Source of the DNA: Breoghania sp. L-A4
GTDB lineage: Bacteria; Pseudomonadota; Alphaproteobacteria; Rhizobiales; Stappiaceae
Length of the DNA stretch: 64,000 nucleotides
Assembly: GCF_003432385.1 (NCBI RefSeq)
Contig: NZ_CP031841.1
Location: 3,325,579-3,389,578 of the forward strand
Direction: 5' to 3'
The notes below the pieces were generated by a model, which was not told where the DNA came from, did no database searches, and saw nothing but the letters and a program-made list of their open reading frames with translations. Within the stretch, counting starts at the first letter, position 1. Each line of letters opens with the position of its first letter. Shown here one piece after another: positions 1 through 12,940 of this stretch. A program made the position numbers and the translations under genes.

Positions 1-1
1 A

Positions 2-2074
2 GTCGAGCACTACGCCGTCGGCGATGCCATCTACCATTTTGCCCACAGCCGCTATCGCGCCAACTGGGTGCACACCCATATTGCGAGCCGGCTGGCCGAG
101 TCCTACAGCCACGACCTTGTCATGGTGTTGACGCCGCTGCGCCGGCCGATCTACGCCAACAAGAATGGCAGCGTCTGGGTGCCGAGCATCTATGACGAAC
201 TGCTTGCCGAGAACATCGACTACCTGGTGCGCGAAACCCAGTTCGCATTCGCCGAGCATGTCTACAGGAGACCCAGCAACAAACTGGTCTTCATGCCTGA
301 TTTCACTGGCAATATTGACGCAGCCTACCGCTCGACGTTCCAGTTGGTCGGTGGCGTTCCGGCGCTGGTGACGATCATGGCGATCGCCCCGCTCAGCGCC
401 AATGTCGCACTGCTCGAAGGTTTGCCGAGCACCCTGGTCACCGTGCGTTATGTCGACGACGCCTTCCTGCAGCGAATCTCCACGGTCAACCGGCTGATGG
501 ACCTGCACTTTGTCGCCGGCGCCGAGAGGACTGGGAATTCCGAAAGCGCCCTGCCCCTTTACGACAGCAAGAGCAAGCTGCTCGGCCATCTCGTGTGGAC
601 GCCGAGCAAACACGGCTCCGCCATGATGGATGAGGCCGGGCCGATGATGGTGCTGGCGCTCTCGGTCATCCTGCTGCTCGCCGTCGGCGTCCTGCGCCAC
701 GCCCACACATCGACCGTCCGCCTTGCCGAAAGCGAGGCTTTCGCGAAACATCAGGCCCTGCACGACGATCTGAGCGGCCTGCCCAACCGGGTGCTGTTTT
801 CCCGCCGCCTCGAAGAAGCGCTGCTGCAGGCGCGACGCACCGAAACCTGCCTCGGCGTGGTCTATGTGGATCTCGACCACTTCAAGGAAGTCAACGACAC
901 GCTGGGCCACTATGCCGGCGACGAGTTGATCAAGGCGGTGGCGCGCCGCCTGCAATCGTGCATTTCTCCCGCGGACACCGTATCGCGCATCTCGGGCGAC
1001 GAATTCGCGCTGCTGGCCGTCAGCCGGCACGACGTCGCCGGCGTCACCGACGTTTGCCGCAAGCTGGAAGCCGCCTTCTCCGAGCCCTTCACCATCGCCG
1101 ACCAGACCCTGCACACCAGTTGCTCCATGGGTGTCGTGATTTCCAGCGGCGAAGGGCACACGCCGGTTGAGCTGCTGCGCCGGGCCGACATCGCGCTGTA
1201 CCGCGCCAAGGCCGACGGCCGCGGCCGCTATGTCCAGTACGAGAGCAGCATGGACGACAAGCTGCGGCTCAGCCGGCAGATCGAGCGCGAGCTGCGCACG
1301 GCCCTGGTCGAAGATCAGTTCGAACTCCTCTACCAGCCGCAGGTGACCTCGGACGGCGCCACGACGGTCGGCGTGGAAGCCCTGATCCGCTGGAACCACC
1401 CCGAAAAGGGCATGCTTTCGCCCGGCCACTTCATGCCGGTCGTCGAGCGCTCGGACCTGATGTGGCAGATTGGCGCCTGGGTCATCCGCACCGCATGCCG
1501 GGCGGGCCACGCCTGGCCGGGTCTGTTGATCTCCGTCAACGTCTCGCCGGCGCAAATTCGCCACGCCGACTTCGCAGAGCTGCTGCGAACCATCCTGGAA
1601 GAAGAGAACTTCGACCCCCGCCGCCTGGAACTGGAAGTAACCGAGACCGTGGTCATGGACCACACCCACGCCGCCATGCGCGTGTTCAGGGAATTGCGCG
1701 AGATCGGCGTTCGGATCGCCCTGGACGACTTCGGCACAGGCTACTCAAGCCTCAGCTACCTGCGGCGCTTTTCGTTCGAAAAGTTCAAGATCGACCGCTC
1801 GTTCATCACCTCGGTCGAGACGGAACCCGAAGCCGCCGCCATTGTGCACACGCTGATTGGCCTGGGCGACGCGCTGGGAATGCATGTGACGGCGGAAGGT
1901 ATCGAAACCCAGGGCCAGCATCGCTTCCTGCAAGCCGCGGGCTGCGAGACGCTGCAGGGTTTCCTGTTCTCAAGACCGGTGCGCGAGGAGATCATTTCCG
2001 CCAGGCTTCGCGATGAAGCGGAAACCGACTCCAACGTGACCCCGTTGGAACGCGCCGAATCAAGCGTCGCCTGA
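2..2074 (+). CDS. Membrane GGDEF-EAL (c-di-GMP) protein, 5' truncated
   Basis: The reading frame is open from the first bases of the window, so the true start and probably the first membrane helix lie upstream. The visible N-terminal part, about 200 residues, looks like a periplasmic CHASE4-type sensor. It is followed by a hydrophobic helix (MMVLALSVILLLAVGVL) and then GGDEF and EAL domains. The GGDEF signature reads SGDEF, an allowed variant, after a typical LDHFKEVNDTLGH segment. The EAL domain keeps VEALIRW and DDFGTGYSSL, so phosphodiesterase activity is likely. Inferred role: inner-membrane sensor that makes and/or breaks cyclic di-GMP. Which activity dominates cannot be read from sequence. 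The ligand is unknown. The next gene is on the opposite strand. Confidence 0.93.
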   Translation, partial: VEHYAVGDAIYHFAHSRYRANWVHTHIASRLAESYSHDLVMVLTPLRRPIYANKNGSVWVPSIYDELLAENIDYLVRETQFAFAEHVYRRPSNKLVFMPDFTGNIDAAYRSTFQLVGGVPALVTIMAIAPLSANVALLEGLPSTLVTVRYVDDAFLQRISTVNRLMDLHFVAGAERTGNSESALPLYDSKSKLLGHLVWTPSKHGSAMMDEAGPMMVLALSVILLLAVGVLRHAHTSTVRLAESEAFAKHQALHDDLSGLPNRVLFSRRLEEALLQARRTETCLGVVYVDLDHFKEVNDTLGHYAGDELIKAVARRLQSCISPADTVSRISGDEFALLAVSRHDVAGVTDVCRKLEAAFSEPFTIADQTLHTSCSMGVVISSGEGHTPVELLRRADIALYRAKADGRGRYVQYESSMDDKLRLSRQIERELRTALVEDQFELLYQPQVTSDGATTVGVEALIRWNHPEKGMLSPGHFMPVVERSDLMWQIGAWVIRTACRAGHAWPGLLISVNVSPAQIRHADFAELLRTILEEENFDPRRLELEVTETVVMDHTHAAMRVFRELREIGVRIALDDFGTGYSSLSYLRRFSFEKFKIDRSFITSVETEPEAAAIVHTLIGLGDALGMHVTAEGIETQGQHRFLQAAGCETLQGFLFSRPVREEIISARLRDEAETDSNVTPLERAESSVA

Positions 2075-2130
2075 TCAGCCTCCAACACCCCGACATACAA
2101 ATCTCCGACCGAGCAAGGATCGGCTGGCGC

Positions 2131-2562
2131 CTAACGTGTCGGGGCCGGCGCGGTCCCAAGACCGTCGGAACGCATCCCCAAGCCCGCCAGATCATCAAGA
2201 ATCGGACAGTCGGGCCGGTCGTCGCCATGACACGCCGACACGAGACTGGAGAGTGTCTGGCGCAAGGCCTCGAGTTCGAGGATCTTGGCGTCGATGTCAT
2301 GGATGCGCGCCTCTGCCATCGTCTTCACGCTTGCGCTCGCCCGGCCCTTGTCCTCGTAAAGCGAGAGCAACTGCCGGCAGTCCTCAATGACAAATCCCAG
2401 CGAACGAGCCCGGCGCAGAAAGCTGAGCTTGTGAACATCGCGCGCGGCATAGTCGCGATAGCCATTGCCCCGGCGCGCCGGGGTCAGCAATCCGATGTCC
2501 TCGTAATAGCGGATGGTTTTCGGCGGCAGGCCCGAAATCTCCGCCGCTTCACCGATGTTCAT
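2131..2562 (-). CDS. MerR-family regulator, CueR-like
   Basis: A 143-residue protein. The N-terminal MerR helix-turn-helix begins MNIGEAAEISGLPPKTIRYY, followed by a dimerisation helix. The C-terminal loop SACHGDDRPDCPIL matches the two-cysteine metal-binding loop of CueR-type Cu(I)/Ag(I) sensors. The start is the ATG giving MNIG; the longer frame upstream runs into the neighbouring gene and is a shadow. It lies 37 bp downstream of, and on the same strand as, a beta-hydroxyacid dehydrogenase gene. CueR genes usually sit beside copA or copZ, and no copper gene is visible in this window. Family assignment is firm; metal specificity is inferred from the cysteine loop. Confidence 0.9.
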   Translation of the reverse strand: MNIGEAAEISGLPPKTIRYYEDIGLLTPARRGNGYRDYAARDVHKLSFLRRARSLGFVIEDCRQLLSLYEDKGRASASVKTMAEARIHDIDAKILELEALRQTLSSLVSACHGDDRPDCPILDDLAGLGMRSDGLGTAPAPTR

Positions 2563-2599
2563 TGCGCATGTCCCGTCTGTTGACGCAGCGAAGGGCCGC

Positions 2600-3487
2600 T
2601 CAGGCGTCCGCCATGTTGCGGGCCTCCAACTCCAGATATAGGGCGGAATGATCGAGTTCCGAGCCCCCCAGTTCATGCACGAGTGAATAATAACGGTCGC
2701 GCATCTGCCGGCTGAGCGGAAGATCGACGCCGGCTTCGCCCGCCGCCGCCAGCACGTTGTCGAGATCCTTGAGCTGCAAGCGAGCGGGACCGCCGGGTGC
2801 AAAGTCGCGATCGACGATGCGCTGGCCGTGCAGGTCCAGAATGCGGCTCTCGGCGAATCCGCCTCGAATGGCGTTGCGCACCGCGGCCGGATCCGCACCG
2901 CCCTTCTCGGCAAGAAACAGCGCCTCGGACACGGCGCCAATCGTGATACCCACGATGGCCTGGTTGCACAGCTTGGAGAGCTGACCGGTTCCATGCGGAC
3001 CGATGCGGGTCACACGCCCCATGGCCTCCAGCACGCCGCGCGCCGCCTCGATGTCTTCGATTGGGCCGCCGATCATGATCGCCAGCGAGCCGGCTTCGGC
3101 GCCCGCCGTGCCGCCGGACACGGGAGCATCAAGATAACGCAATCCGCGCTCCGCCAGCCGTGCGGCAAGGTCTCGCGCCACCGACGGCTGAATCGAACTC
3201 ATGTCAATGAACAGGGCGCCCGGCTTCGCCGCATCGACCGCGCCCTGATTGAAATAGAGGTCGGCGACGGTGGCACCGTCGAAAACCATGGAAATGACGA
3301 TATCGGCGTCCGCGACCGCATCCGCGGGCGTTGACGCCACCCGCGCACCCGCTGGCGCCAGCACCGCGGCCTTGTCCGGCGTCCGATTCCAGGCACTCAG
3401 CGAATATCCGGCGCCGAGGATGCGCCGCGCCATCGGCGCACCCATCAATCCTGTTCCCAGAAACGCCACTTTCGGACGGTCCGTCAT
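2600..3487 (-). CDS. NAD(P)-dependent beta-hydroxyacid dehydrogenase (3-hydroxyisobutyrate dehydrogenase family)
   Basis: 295 residues, the usual family length. The Rossmann motif is at the N-terminus (VAFLGTGLMGAPMARRIL). The substrate-binding signature DAPVSGGTAGAEAGSLAIMI and the catalytic lysine region GQLSKLCNQAI are present. The ATG at 3487 is chosen because it is preceded by GGAGG at good spacing; the frame is open further upstream but lacks family similarity. Members oxidise 3-hydroxyisobutyrate (valine breakdown) or reduce tartronate semialdehyde, and sequence alone does not separate these. It could be cotranscribed with the downstream MerR gene. Confidence 0.92.
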   Translation of the reverse strand: MTDRPKVAFLGTGLMGAPMARRILGAGYSLSAWNRTPDKAAVLAPAGARVASTPADAVADADIVISMVFDGATVADLYFNQGAVDAAKPGALFIDMSSIQPSVARDLAARLAERGLRYLDAPVSGGTAGAEAGSLAIMIGGPIEDIEAARGVLEAMGRVTRIGPHGTGQLSKLCNQAIVGITIGAVSEALFLAEKGGADPAAVRNAIRGGFAESRILDLHGQRIVDRDFAPGGPARLQLKDLDNVLAAAGEAGVDLPLSRQMRDRYYSLVHELGGSELDHSALYLELEARNMADA

Positions 3488-3568
3488 CGCATGTTCCTCC
3501 GCCTGCCTTGATGCGGTCGAACATGGCGGCAGTGGCGGCCACTGTCCAGAGGCCCCGGAGCGCTCCAC

Positions 3569-5653
3569 TCAGCCGGTGCGCACCGTTGCCACGAAGCGGT
3601 CTGTCTCGGTGCGCAGATCGGCGGCGCGTGCGGCCATCATGCCGGCAAGATCGCGCACCTTCGCCGCGGCCGCGCTCGAATCGCCAGCGGCCTGGCCGAC
3701 CCCCGTGATGTTGCCCGTGACCTCCTCGGTTGCGAGAGCGGCCTGCTGTATTGTCGATGCGATTTCACGCGTCACCACGCCTTGCTCCTCGACGGCGGCG
3801 GCGATCACCGAGGCCATGCCGCTCAGATCCTCGATGGCCCGCGTCACCTCCTCGATCGAGGCGACAGAGGCATTGGTCTCGCCCTGGATGACGCCGATCT
3901 GCGAGGAAATTTCCTCCGTCGCCTCGGCGGTCTGCGCGGCAAGCTGCTTGACCTCGCTGGCGACCACCGCGAAGCCCTTGCCCGCCTCGCCCGCCCGCGC
4001 AGCCTCAATCGTGGCGTTGAGCGCCAGCAGGTTCGTCTGTTTGGCGATCGCCTGGATCAGCCCGAGGATTCCGCCGATGCGCTCGACGGACCCCGACAGG
4101 GCGCGCACCCGGCCGACCGATTGCGCCGCCGCCGCAGACGCCGCCTGCGCCTTTTCCGACGACAGCATCGCTTGGCGGCCGATCTCGTCGACGGAACCGC
4201 CCATCTCCTCCGTCGCGCTGGCCACCGTCTGCACGTTGACCGACATTTCCTCCGACGCAGACGCCACCGCGGTCGACTGGTTGGCGGTCTGCTCGGCCAT
4301 GGCCGACATGCCCTGCGAGGCCAGTTTCAGCTCGTTGGTCGTCTCACTCACCGAAACGATGATGGCACCCACCGCGCTGTCGAAATCGTTGGCAAGCTTG
4401 TTCATTGTCTCCCGTTTGCGCTCCTCCTCCCGAGCGGCGGCCGCGTCCGCCTCCGTCTCCAGGGCCGTCTTGGCGATCGCGTTGTCCCTGAAAACTTCCA
4501 CAGCGCGGGCCATACCGCCGATTTCGTCGTGCAGCCGTCTTTCCGCGATATCGATACCAACGTCGCCCTCCGCCAGCAGACGCATGTCGACAGACAATTT
4601 GCGGATCGGCGTGGCGATCGATCGGGCGATCGCGATCGACAGCGCGGCGAGCGTCGCCAGCAGCAACCCCAAAGTCGTCGCGACCATCAGGAACGCCGAT
4701 CTGGCGACGGCGGCGCCGGCCTGAGCGGCAGCGACGATGTCGCGGGCGAGCACATCCTCGACACGTTTTAGCTCGTCGATCCGCGCCGTGCTGGCGGCGA
4801 ACCATTGCGGTCCCGTCACCGCCGAGATGTCACCACCGAACGGCGCGGAATAGGCGAGGTCGCGCATCTCCTGGACGCTCTCGGAAACCGGTCCGTCGAG
4901 CACCGTCGCGAGCAATTCGCCGGCGCCCTTCGGCGCGTTGTCGCGCACCATCTCGAAATAGCTCGTCTGGGTCGCGCCGAGACCGACAAAACGGCGATAA
5001 ATGGCCGCGTCGAACGTGCCGGAACCGAACCCGTTGGCGCCCATCGCGCGCTCGATGCCGGCGTGTTCCTTGCCCTCCAGCAGCGCCGAATAGGCAGTCA
5101 GACTGCGCACCATCCGCCCCTTGTCGGCAATCGTCGATACGCTTTTGACCATCGACAAGAGGTTGCCGATCAGCCGCGTGTAGTAGCCGGCCACCTCGCC
5201 GACCACGATCCGCCGGCCATCGATCTCGCGCCGGGTCTCGTCAAGCTGCGCGAGGATGGACTGTGCGCGCCCGAAGGGCGCCGAAAACGCCGGGTAGTCG
5301 AGATCGCCACCAGCGCGCGGGACAGCGCCGCGGAACCGGGCAAGCGCCGCGTCCGTCTCGGCGCGCTGGGCCGTCAGGCGGTCGATGAACGCGCTACCCT
5401 TGGCGCCAATGAAACCGGCGGACGCGCCACGTTCCTTCTGCAACTCATGCGCCAGACCCGAGACGATCGGAGCCAATTCGACGACACCGGCGATAATCCT
5501 GGCCCGCACGGCGTTGCCGCGCTCATCGACAAGACGCTGTATGCCGAGAGCCACGAGCGCCACAGACGGGATCAGGCACAACACCGCGATCCGCAGTGCA
5601 ATGGAAAACCTGGAGAAAATAACCACGGCGGAGCTCCCAATGAAAAACCTCAT
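3569..5653 (-). CDS. Methyl-accepting chemotaxis protein with nitrate/nitrite-sensing (NIT) domain
   Basis: 694 residues. An N-terminal membrane helix (about 13-40) is followed by a long periplasmic part with the NIT-type motif [16 protein letters not shown] second membrane segment lies near residues 315-345, then a HAMP domain and a classical MCP signalling domain. The hairpin tip is recognisable as [23 protein letters not shown] domains bind nitrate/nitrite in studied proteins; the ligand here is inferred. The start at 5653 has only a weak ribosome-binding site, so a slightly later start is possible. Upstream lies an AT-rich promoter-like stretch before the end of meaB. Confidence 0.93.
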   Translation of the reverse strand: MRFFIGSSAVVIFSRFSIALRIAVLCLIPSVALVALGIQRLVDERGNAVRARIIAGVVELAPIVSGLAHELQKERGASAGFIGAKGSAFIDRLTAQRAETDAALARFRGAVPRAGGDLDYPAFSAPFGRAQSILAQLDETRREIDGRRIVVGEVAGYYTRLIGNLLSMVKSVSTIADKGRMVRSLTAYSALLEGKEHAGIERAMGANGFGSGTFDAAIYRRFVGLGATQTSYFEMVRDNAPKGAGELLATVLDGPVSESVQEMRDLAYSAPFGGDISAVTGPQWFAASTARIDELKRVEDVLARDIVAAAQAGAAVARSAFLMVATTLGLLLATLAALSIAIARSIATPIRKLSVDMRLLAEGDVGIDIAERRLHDEIGGMARAVEVFRDNAIAKTALETEADAAAAREEERKRETMNKLANDFDSAVGAIIVSVSETTNELKLASQGMSAMAEQTANQSTAVASASEEMSVNVQTVASATEEMGGSVDEIGRQAMLSSEKAQAASAAAAQSVGRVRALSGSVERIGGILGLIQAIAKQTNLLALNATIEAARAGEAGKGFAVVASEVKQLAAQTAEATEEISSQIGVIQGETNASVASIEEVTRAIEDLSGMASVIAAAVEEQGVVTREIASTIQQAALATEEVTGNITGVGQAAGDSSAAAAKVRDLAGMMAARAADLRTETDRFVATVRTG

Positions 5654-5792
5654 TGAAATATCCGTTTAAATTGCTAATTCTTTCCTTACCGATGCCATGC
5701 AAAAATTCCAAGGTGAAGTTTCAATTAAGAAAACATGAAATATAATCGACATGCATCTCCACGATGCGTAATAATGTCGCAGTATACGAAAG

Positions 5793-6758
5793 TTATTGTA
5801 CGGCGTTTCGACTGTCAAAACGTTGGCGCAATTCGTCATCAACCTGGCGTATTACCTGAAACGGATGATCGCCATCGGCCCAGTGTGCCGGTGCAGCGAG
5901 ATCAGCACGCGCCAGCCCTTCGCTACCCCAGCGCTGGCGGATTGCGTCAATAATCCAGGCGCGAGCCTGGCCGGCGCGCCGACGCTCAAGCTGATCCTCA
6001 CCCGCGAGCCATGCCCGATGCGCCTCGATCGCCTCCGCAAGGTCTTCCAGCCCGTCGCCGCTCGAGGCGGACAGCAGAACGACGGGCGGTTTGAAGCCGG
6101 TGGGCCGCGCCAGCGTAAGCGCGCCCTCCACATCGGCCCGCGCGCGCCGCGCCGCCTCGCCCATGTCCGCCTTGGTGACGGCGAAAACATCGGGCATCTC
6201 CATGACGCCGGCCTTCATGAATTGCAGGGAATCGCCGGAACCGGGCTGGATGCACAGGACCACCGTGTCGGCCACATGCGCGATGTCGGCTTCCGACTGA
6301 CCGATGCCGACCGTCTCGACGATGACCAGATCCATCACGGCGCGCATCACCACGACGGCGGCAATGGCGTGATCGGAGAGCCCGCCGAGCCGGTCGCGCG
6401 CGGCCATGGAGCGCACGAAGATGCCGTCGTCCTCGGGATCGGTGGCAAGCCGCGTGCGGTCGCCCAGCAGCGCGCCGCCGGAGACCCTTGAGGATGGATC
6501 CACCGCGATGACGCCGACGGTCTTTCCCTGTGCCCGCGCCTGGCGGATCAACGCATTGGTGAGTGTGGATTTGCCGACGCCGGGCGGCCCTGTGAGCCCC
6601 AGCACATGCGCGCGCGCGGCTGACGCCGCCTTATCGAGGAACAACGCAAGACCGGCGCTTCCCTCGGCGGTTTCCACCTGAGCGAGGGCGCGCGCCAGCG
6701 CCGGCTTGCCGCCGGCGCGGACCGTCTCGATATCGGGGACGGCGTCGGTTGCACTCAT
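5793..6758 (-). CDS. meaB: Methylmalonyl-CoA mutase-associated GTPase MeaB
   Basis: 321 residues. The P-loop GPPGVGKSTLTNALI is followed by the switch-like VDPSSRVSGGALLGDRTRL and the family segment VIVETVGIGQSEADIAHV. MeaB (MMAA/ArgK type) chaperones and protects the B12-dependent methylmalonyl-CoA mutase. The start has GGAGGG about 6 bp upstream. It lies 49 bp downstream of ppdK on the same strand, so the two are probably cotranscribed. The mutase itself is not in the window, so it must be encoded elsewhere if the pathway is intact. Confidence 0.95.
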   Translation of the reverse strand: MSATDAVPDIETVRAGGKPALARALAQVETAEGSAGLALFLDKAASAARAHVLGLTGPPGVGKSTLTNALIRQARAQGKTVGVIAVDPSSRVSGGALLGDRTRLATDPEDDGIFVRSMAARDRLGGLSDHAIAAVVVMRAVMDLVIVETVGIGQSEADIAHVADTVVLCIQPGSGDSLQFMKAGVMEMPDVFAVTKADMGEAARRARADVEGALTLARPTGFKPPVVLLSASSGDGLEDLAEAIEAHRAWLAGEDQLERRRAGQARAWIIDAIRQRWGSEGLARADLAAPAHWADGDHPFQVIRQVDDELRQRFDSRNAVQ

Positions 6759-6807
6759 CCTTGCGCCCTCCCCGATGGTTTCATCAGCCGGATGCTCCGG
6801 CGTCCCT

Positions 6808-9480
<2,673 letters not shown>

Positions 9481-10154
9481 TTTCGTTCCTTTTGATCCAA
9501 TCCAGCGCGGTTGGTCGATCGCGCCGCCGGAAATCGACATCGCTTTCCGGCATTCCACCCGATCAGTCCCAACGCACCCGGGCAAACCTTGCGCGTCTCG
9601 CGCGATGCTGGCCGGCCCAAACGCGGCAGTCTTGCGTACAGCGGATACGCGGCGACGGTCGCCCCCTGCGACCCGTCACCGCAGTGCAATGCAATGCCAG
9701 ACCCGGCAAAACAAGGGGAACTGACATTTAGCGGAAAAATGACGCACCTGAACGGCGAATATCCAGCCGGAAATCAACGCGACGCGGCACCACGGCATCC
9801 GCATGAACGTCGTACGCAGACGCCACATCGCTGAAGCAGGCGGCAAATTCTTGCCGCTGAGCCACAAAAGCGCCATGCTGAACGGCGATGCACCCGGAGA
9901 GTGAGAAAGACTGTTGAATGACCCTGCGGGGTGGCTGATTCGGCGGCGCTTTCCCGCACTCCGTCTTACGCCTTTGGTGGGTCGGCTTGACCATTGCGCG
10001 GCGATGCCTGGCGGCATTCCGCGGGCCGCATTGTTGAGATTCTGGAAACCGTACCGGAGCAATCCGATGCGGACACGCAGCATCCTCAAGCGTTTGGCCG
10101 AGCCAGACCCTATCATGATGCGATATTGCGCGATTCGCGCTTGAGCGAGGTTCC
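9481..10154. other. Intergenic region between divergent ppdK and TPR gene
   Basis: About 670 bases without a convincing gene. Short frames exist on both strands, but none has a ribosome-binding site plus a recognisable protein. It must contain the divergent promoters of ppdK (minus strand) and of the TPR protein gene (plus strand). I see no tRNA and no strong terminator. Confidence 0.5.
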
Positions 10155-11945
10155 ATGGCTGATCCGACAATCGCCCTTCTCTCCGGCGCCCCTGTTTCCG
10201 GCTTGGCGACCCGCAAGGCCGGCCCGCTGGTGCGCCTGGCCGCCATGTCCGCCATTGCCCTTCTCGGCCTCCACGGAGCAGCCTTCGCGGAAGCAAAGGC
10301 AGAAACCCCCGCGGTATCCACGTATCCGATTTCCTTCTCCGGCAGCTACCTGGCCGCCCGCTTCGCCAACAAGAGCCGTGATTTCGCGGAAGCGGCCACC
10401 TATTACGCCGACGCGTTGAAGGCTGATCCCCAAAACGCTTTCCTGCTCGATCGGGCTTTCACCCTGAAGCTTGCGAACGGCGAGATACCCGAGGCCCAGA
10501 AGCTGGCCGAACAGCTCATCGGCATTGACCGCAACAACCTGCTCGCCCGGCTGACGCTGGGAACCGCCGCGCTCAAGGAACGGTCCTTCGTGGCCGCGCG
10601 CAAGCATCTGTCGCAGACGGGCCGCGGGCCGCTCCCGGAATTGACCGGCAAGCTGCTGTCCGCGTGGGCGCTTGCCGGCGCCGGCAAGACAAACGAAGCA
10701 CTGGAGTTGATCGATACGCTGCAGGGGCCGGACTGGTATGCGGTCTACCGCGCCTACCATGCAGGCATGATCCTGAATCTCGCCAACCGCAGCGAGGAAG
10801 CCGCGGCCCGCATCGCGGCCGCCTACAAGGCCGATCAGGGCGCCTTGCGCATTGTCCAGGCCCGCGCCCGCATGCTGGCGCTGGCGGGCGAAAAGGACCA
10901 GGCGCTCGACGTCATCGCCCAGTTTGAAAAGGGCTTGCCGGGTCATCCGCTCATGGACGAGACCAAGGCCGTGATCGCGGCCGGCCGCGTACCGCCGCCG
11001 ATGATCGGCTCCGCCCAGGCGGGCGCCGCGGAGGTGTTGTACGGTCTTGGATCGATCCTCGGCCGCGACGGCGGCGACGAATACCCGGCCGCCTACCTGC
11101 AACTGGCGCTGCACCTCGATCCGAAAGCGGAACTGGCGATGATGGGTCTGTCGGCACTGTTCCAGCAGCTTGGCGACCACGAACGGACCATCGAGATCCT
11201 CAGCAAGATTCCGGAGACGTCGCCGCTCAAGCATCGCGCCGAGATCGAGATCGGCATGAACTACAACGCATTGGACAATATTGACCAGGCGCGCGCGCAT
11301 CTCTCCAAACTGGTGGAGACCACGCCGCCGGATCTGGACGCGCTGACCGCGCTGGGAACCGTCCTGCGCAGCCATGACCTCTTCGATGAGGCCTCCAAGG
11401 TCTACACCCGCGGCATCGAGACACTGGCGACGCCCGAGGAACACCATTGGCCGCTCTACTATCACCGCGGCATCACCTACGAGCGGACGGGCCGCTGGAA
11501 ACTGGCTGAGGCGGATTTCCTCAAGGCGCTTGAGCTGTTTCCCGACCAGCCGCTGGTGCTGAACTATCTGGGCTACACCTGGGTGGACAAGGGTCTGAAC
11601 CTCGACGAGGCGCTGGGCATGATCCAGAAGGCCGTCGAGCTGCGGCCCAACGACGGCTATTTCGTCGACAGCCTCGGATGGGTCTACTACCGGCTCGGCC
11701 AATACGACAAGGCCGTCGCCGAACTCGAACGCGCGGTGGAGTTGCGGCCCGAGGATCCGATCATCAACGATCATCTGGGCGACGCCTACTGGACGATCGG
11801 ACGCAAACTTGAAGCCACCTTCCAGTGGAGCCACGCGCGTGATCTGAAACCGGACGCCGACGCCCTGGCTGAAATCGAGAACAAGCTCAAGGTCGGCCTG
11901 AACGGCAAGGCCCCCGTGCCCATTGTCGAGAAGAATGGCGGCTGA
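10155..11945 (+). CDS. Secreted or membrane-anchored tetratricopeptide repeat protein
   Basis: 596 residues. The N-terminus has a hydrophobic signal-like segment ending GAAFAEAKA. The rest is mostly TPR helices, clearest near the C-terminus (ALELFPDQPLVLNYLGYTW, AVELRPNDGYFVDSLGWVYY, AVELRPEDPIINDHLGDAYW). TPR proteins of this layout commonly sit directly upstream of ispE in alphaproteobacteria. They are probably periplasmic scaffolds, but the specific role is unknown. The stop codon overlaps the start of ispE, which implies translational coupling. Confidence 0.88.
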   Translation: MADPTIALLSGAPVSGLATRKAGPLVRLAAMSAIALLGLHGAAFAEAKAETPAVSTYPISFSGSYLAARFANKSRDFAEAATYYADALKADPQNAFLLDRAFTLKLANGEIPEAQKLAEQLIGIDRNNLLARLTLGTAALKERSFVAARKHLSQTGRGPLPELTGKLLSAWALAGAGKTNEALELIDTLQGPDWYAVYRAYHAGMILNLANRSEEAAARIAAAYKADQGALRIVQARARMLALAGEKDQALDVIAQFEKGLPGHPLMDETKAVIAAGRVPPPMIGSAQAGAAEVLYGLGSILGRDGGDEYPAAYLQLALHLDPKAELAMMGLSALFQQLGDHERTIEILSKIPETSPLKHRAEIEIGMNYNALDNIDQARAHLSKLVETTPPDLDALTALGTVLRSHDLFDEASKVYTRGIETLATPEEHHWPLYYHRGITYERTGRWKLAEADFLKALELFPDQPLVLNYLGYTWVDKGLNLDEALGMIQKAVELRPNDGYFVDSLGWVYYRLGQYDKAVAELERAVELRPEDPIINDHLGDAYWTIGRKLEATFQWSHARDLKPDADALAEIENKLKVGLNGKAPVPIVEKNGG

Positions 11946-12852
11946 CCGGCCGCCGATATCCGACATGGACGATGGGTCTGGAAGCGGCGCGGCAACGATC
12001 GTCGCACGCGCGAAAATCAATCTCGCCCTGCATGTGACCGGCCGGCGATCGGACGGATATCATCTGCTCGACACGCTCGTAGCTTTCCCCGATTTCGGCG
12101 ACAGGCTGAGCGTGGAACCCGCCGAGGCCCTGTCGCTGACAATCACCGGTCCCTTCGGAGCCGGTCTGCCGGCCGATGAGAGCAATCTCGTGATGAAGGC
12201 GGCAAGGCTGCTGGCGAACCGCGCGGACGTGAAAACCGGCGCGCGGCTGGTTCTGGACAAGAGACTGCCTCTCGCCTCCGGCATCGGCGGCGGCTCCGCC
12301 GATGCGGCGGCGGCCTTCCGGCTGCTCAAGGACCTCTGGCGCGTCGATATCACAGTCGCAGAAATGTCCGCCCTGGCGCTGGAGATCGGCGCCGACGTGC
12401 CGATGTGCCTGGCATCCAAGCCGCTGATCGCCCGTGGCATCGGCGACGACATCACCCTGCTGCCGCCGCTACCCGACGCCGGCATCATTCTCGTCAATGC
12501 CGGCGCTGCCTTGTCGACGCCCGCCGTCTTCAGGCGCCTGGAAGACCCGGACAATTCGCCGTTGCCCGCCATGCCCGACCACTTCGACGGCGCGGACGCC
12601 CTGTGCGACTGGCTTGCAGCCACCCGCAACGACCTCGAAGCCCCGGCGACTGCTCTGGCCCCACAAATCGGCAAAGTGCTCGCGGCCCTCGGCGCGCGAC
12701 CGGAGGTGATGCTGGCCCGCATGTCGGGATCCGGAGCCACCTGTTTCGGGGTTTGCCGGTCAGCCAGGGCGGCAACCGGTGCGGCCGCGCGGCTTGGCCA
12801 CGACCACCCGCACTGGTGGGTCCGCGCGGCGGCACTCTGCACACCACGCTGA
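11935..12852 (+). CDS. ispE: 4-diphosphocytidyl-2-C-methyl-D-erythritol kinase
   Basis: 305 residues from the ATG at 11935; starts at 11923 and 11965 are also possible. The N-terminal substrate motif ARAKINLALHVTGRRSDGYH, the GHMP ATP-binding loop PLASGIGGGSADAAAAF and the C-terminal GHMP motif MSGSGATCFG are all present. The enzyme phosphorylates CDP-methylerythritol in the MEP isoprenoid pathway. It overlaps the preceding TPR gene by 11 bp. A polyprenyl diphosphate synthase, which uses the products of this pathway, lies about 0.6 kb further on, on the opposite strand. Confidence 0.95.
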   Translation: MAADRPPISDMDDGSGSGAATIVARAKINLALHVTGRRSDGYHLLDTLVAFPDFGDRLSVEPAEALSLTITGPFGAGLPADESNLVMKAARLLANRADVKTGARLVLDKRLPLASGIGGGSADAAAAFRLLKDLWRVDITVAEMSALALEIGADVPMCLASKPLIARGIGDDITLLPPLPDAGIILVNAGAALSTPAVFRRLEDPDNSPLPAMPDHFDGADALCDWLAATRNDLEAPATALAPQIGKVLAALGARPEVMLARMSGSGATCFGVCRSARAATGAAARLGHDHPHWWVRAAALCTPR

Positions 12853-12940
12853 GACACGTGTCGGTTCCGGCGGTGCGTGGAGGTTGTGTTCCCGGCGCCG
12901 CAGTCAACGAGAGCCGGTTTGTGTAATCGGGCCCGAGGCC

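Noticed and set aside
3270-4724. 484-codon plus-strand frame opposite the NIT chemoreceptor gene
   Set aside because: Serine- and alanine-rich antisense shadow of a clear chemoreceptor gene.
9676-10321. Two overlapping frames of about 200 codons in the ppdK upstream gap
   Set aside because: Arginine- and alanine-rich translations with no family, no good start signals, and overlap with the TPR gene start; typical chance frames in high-GC DNA.
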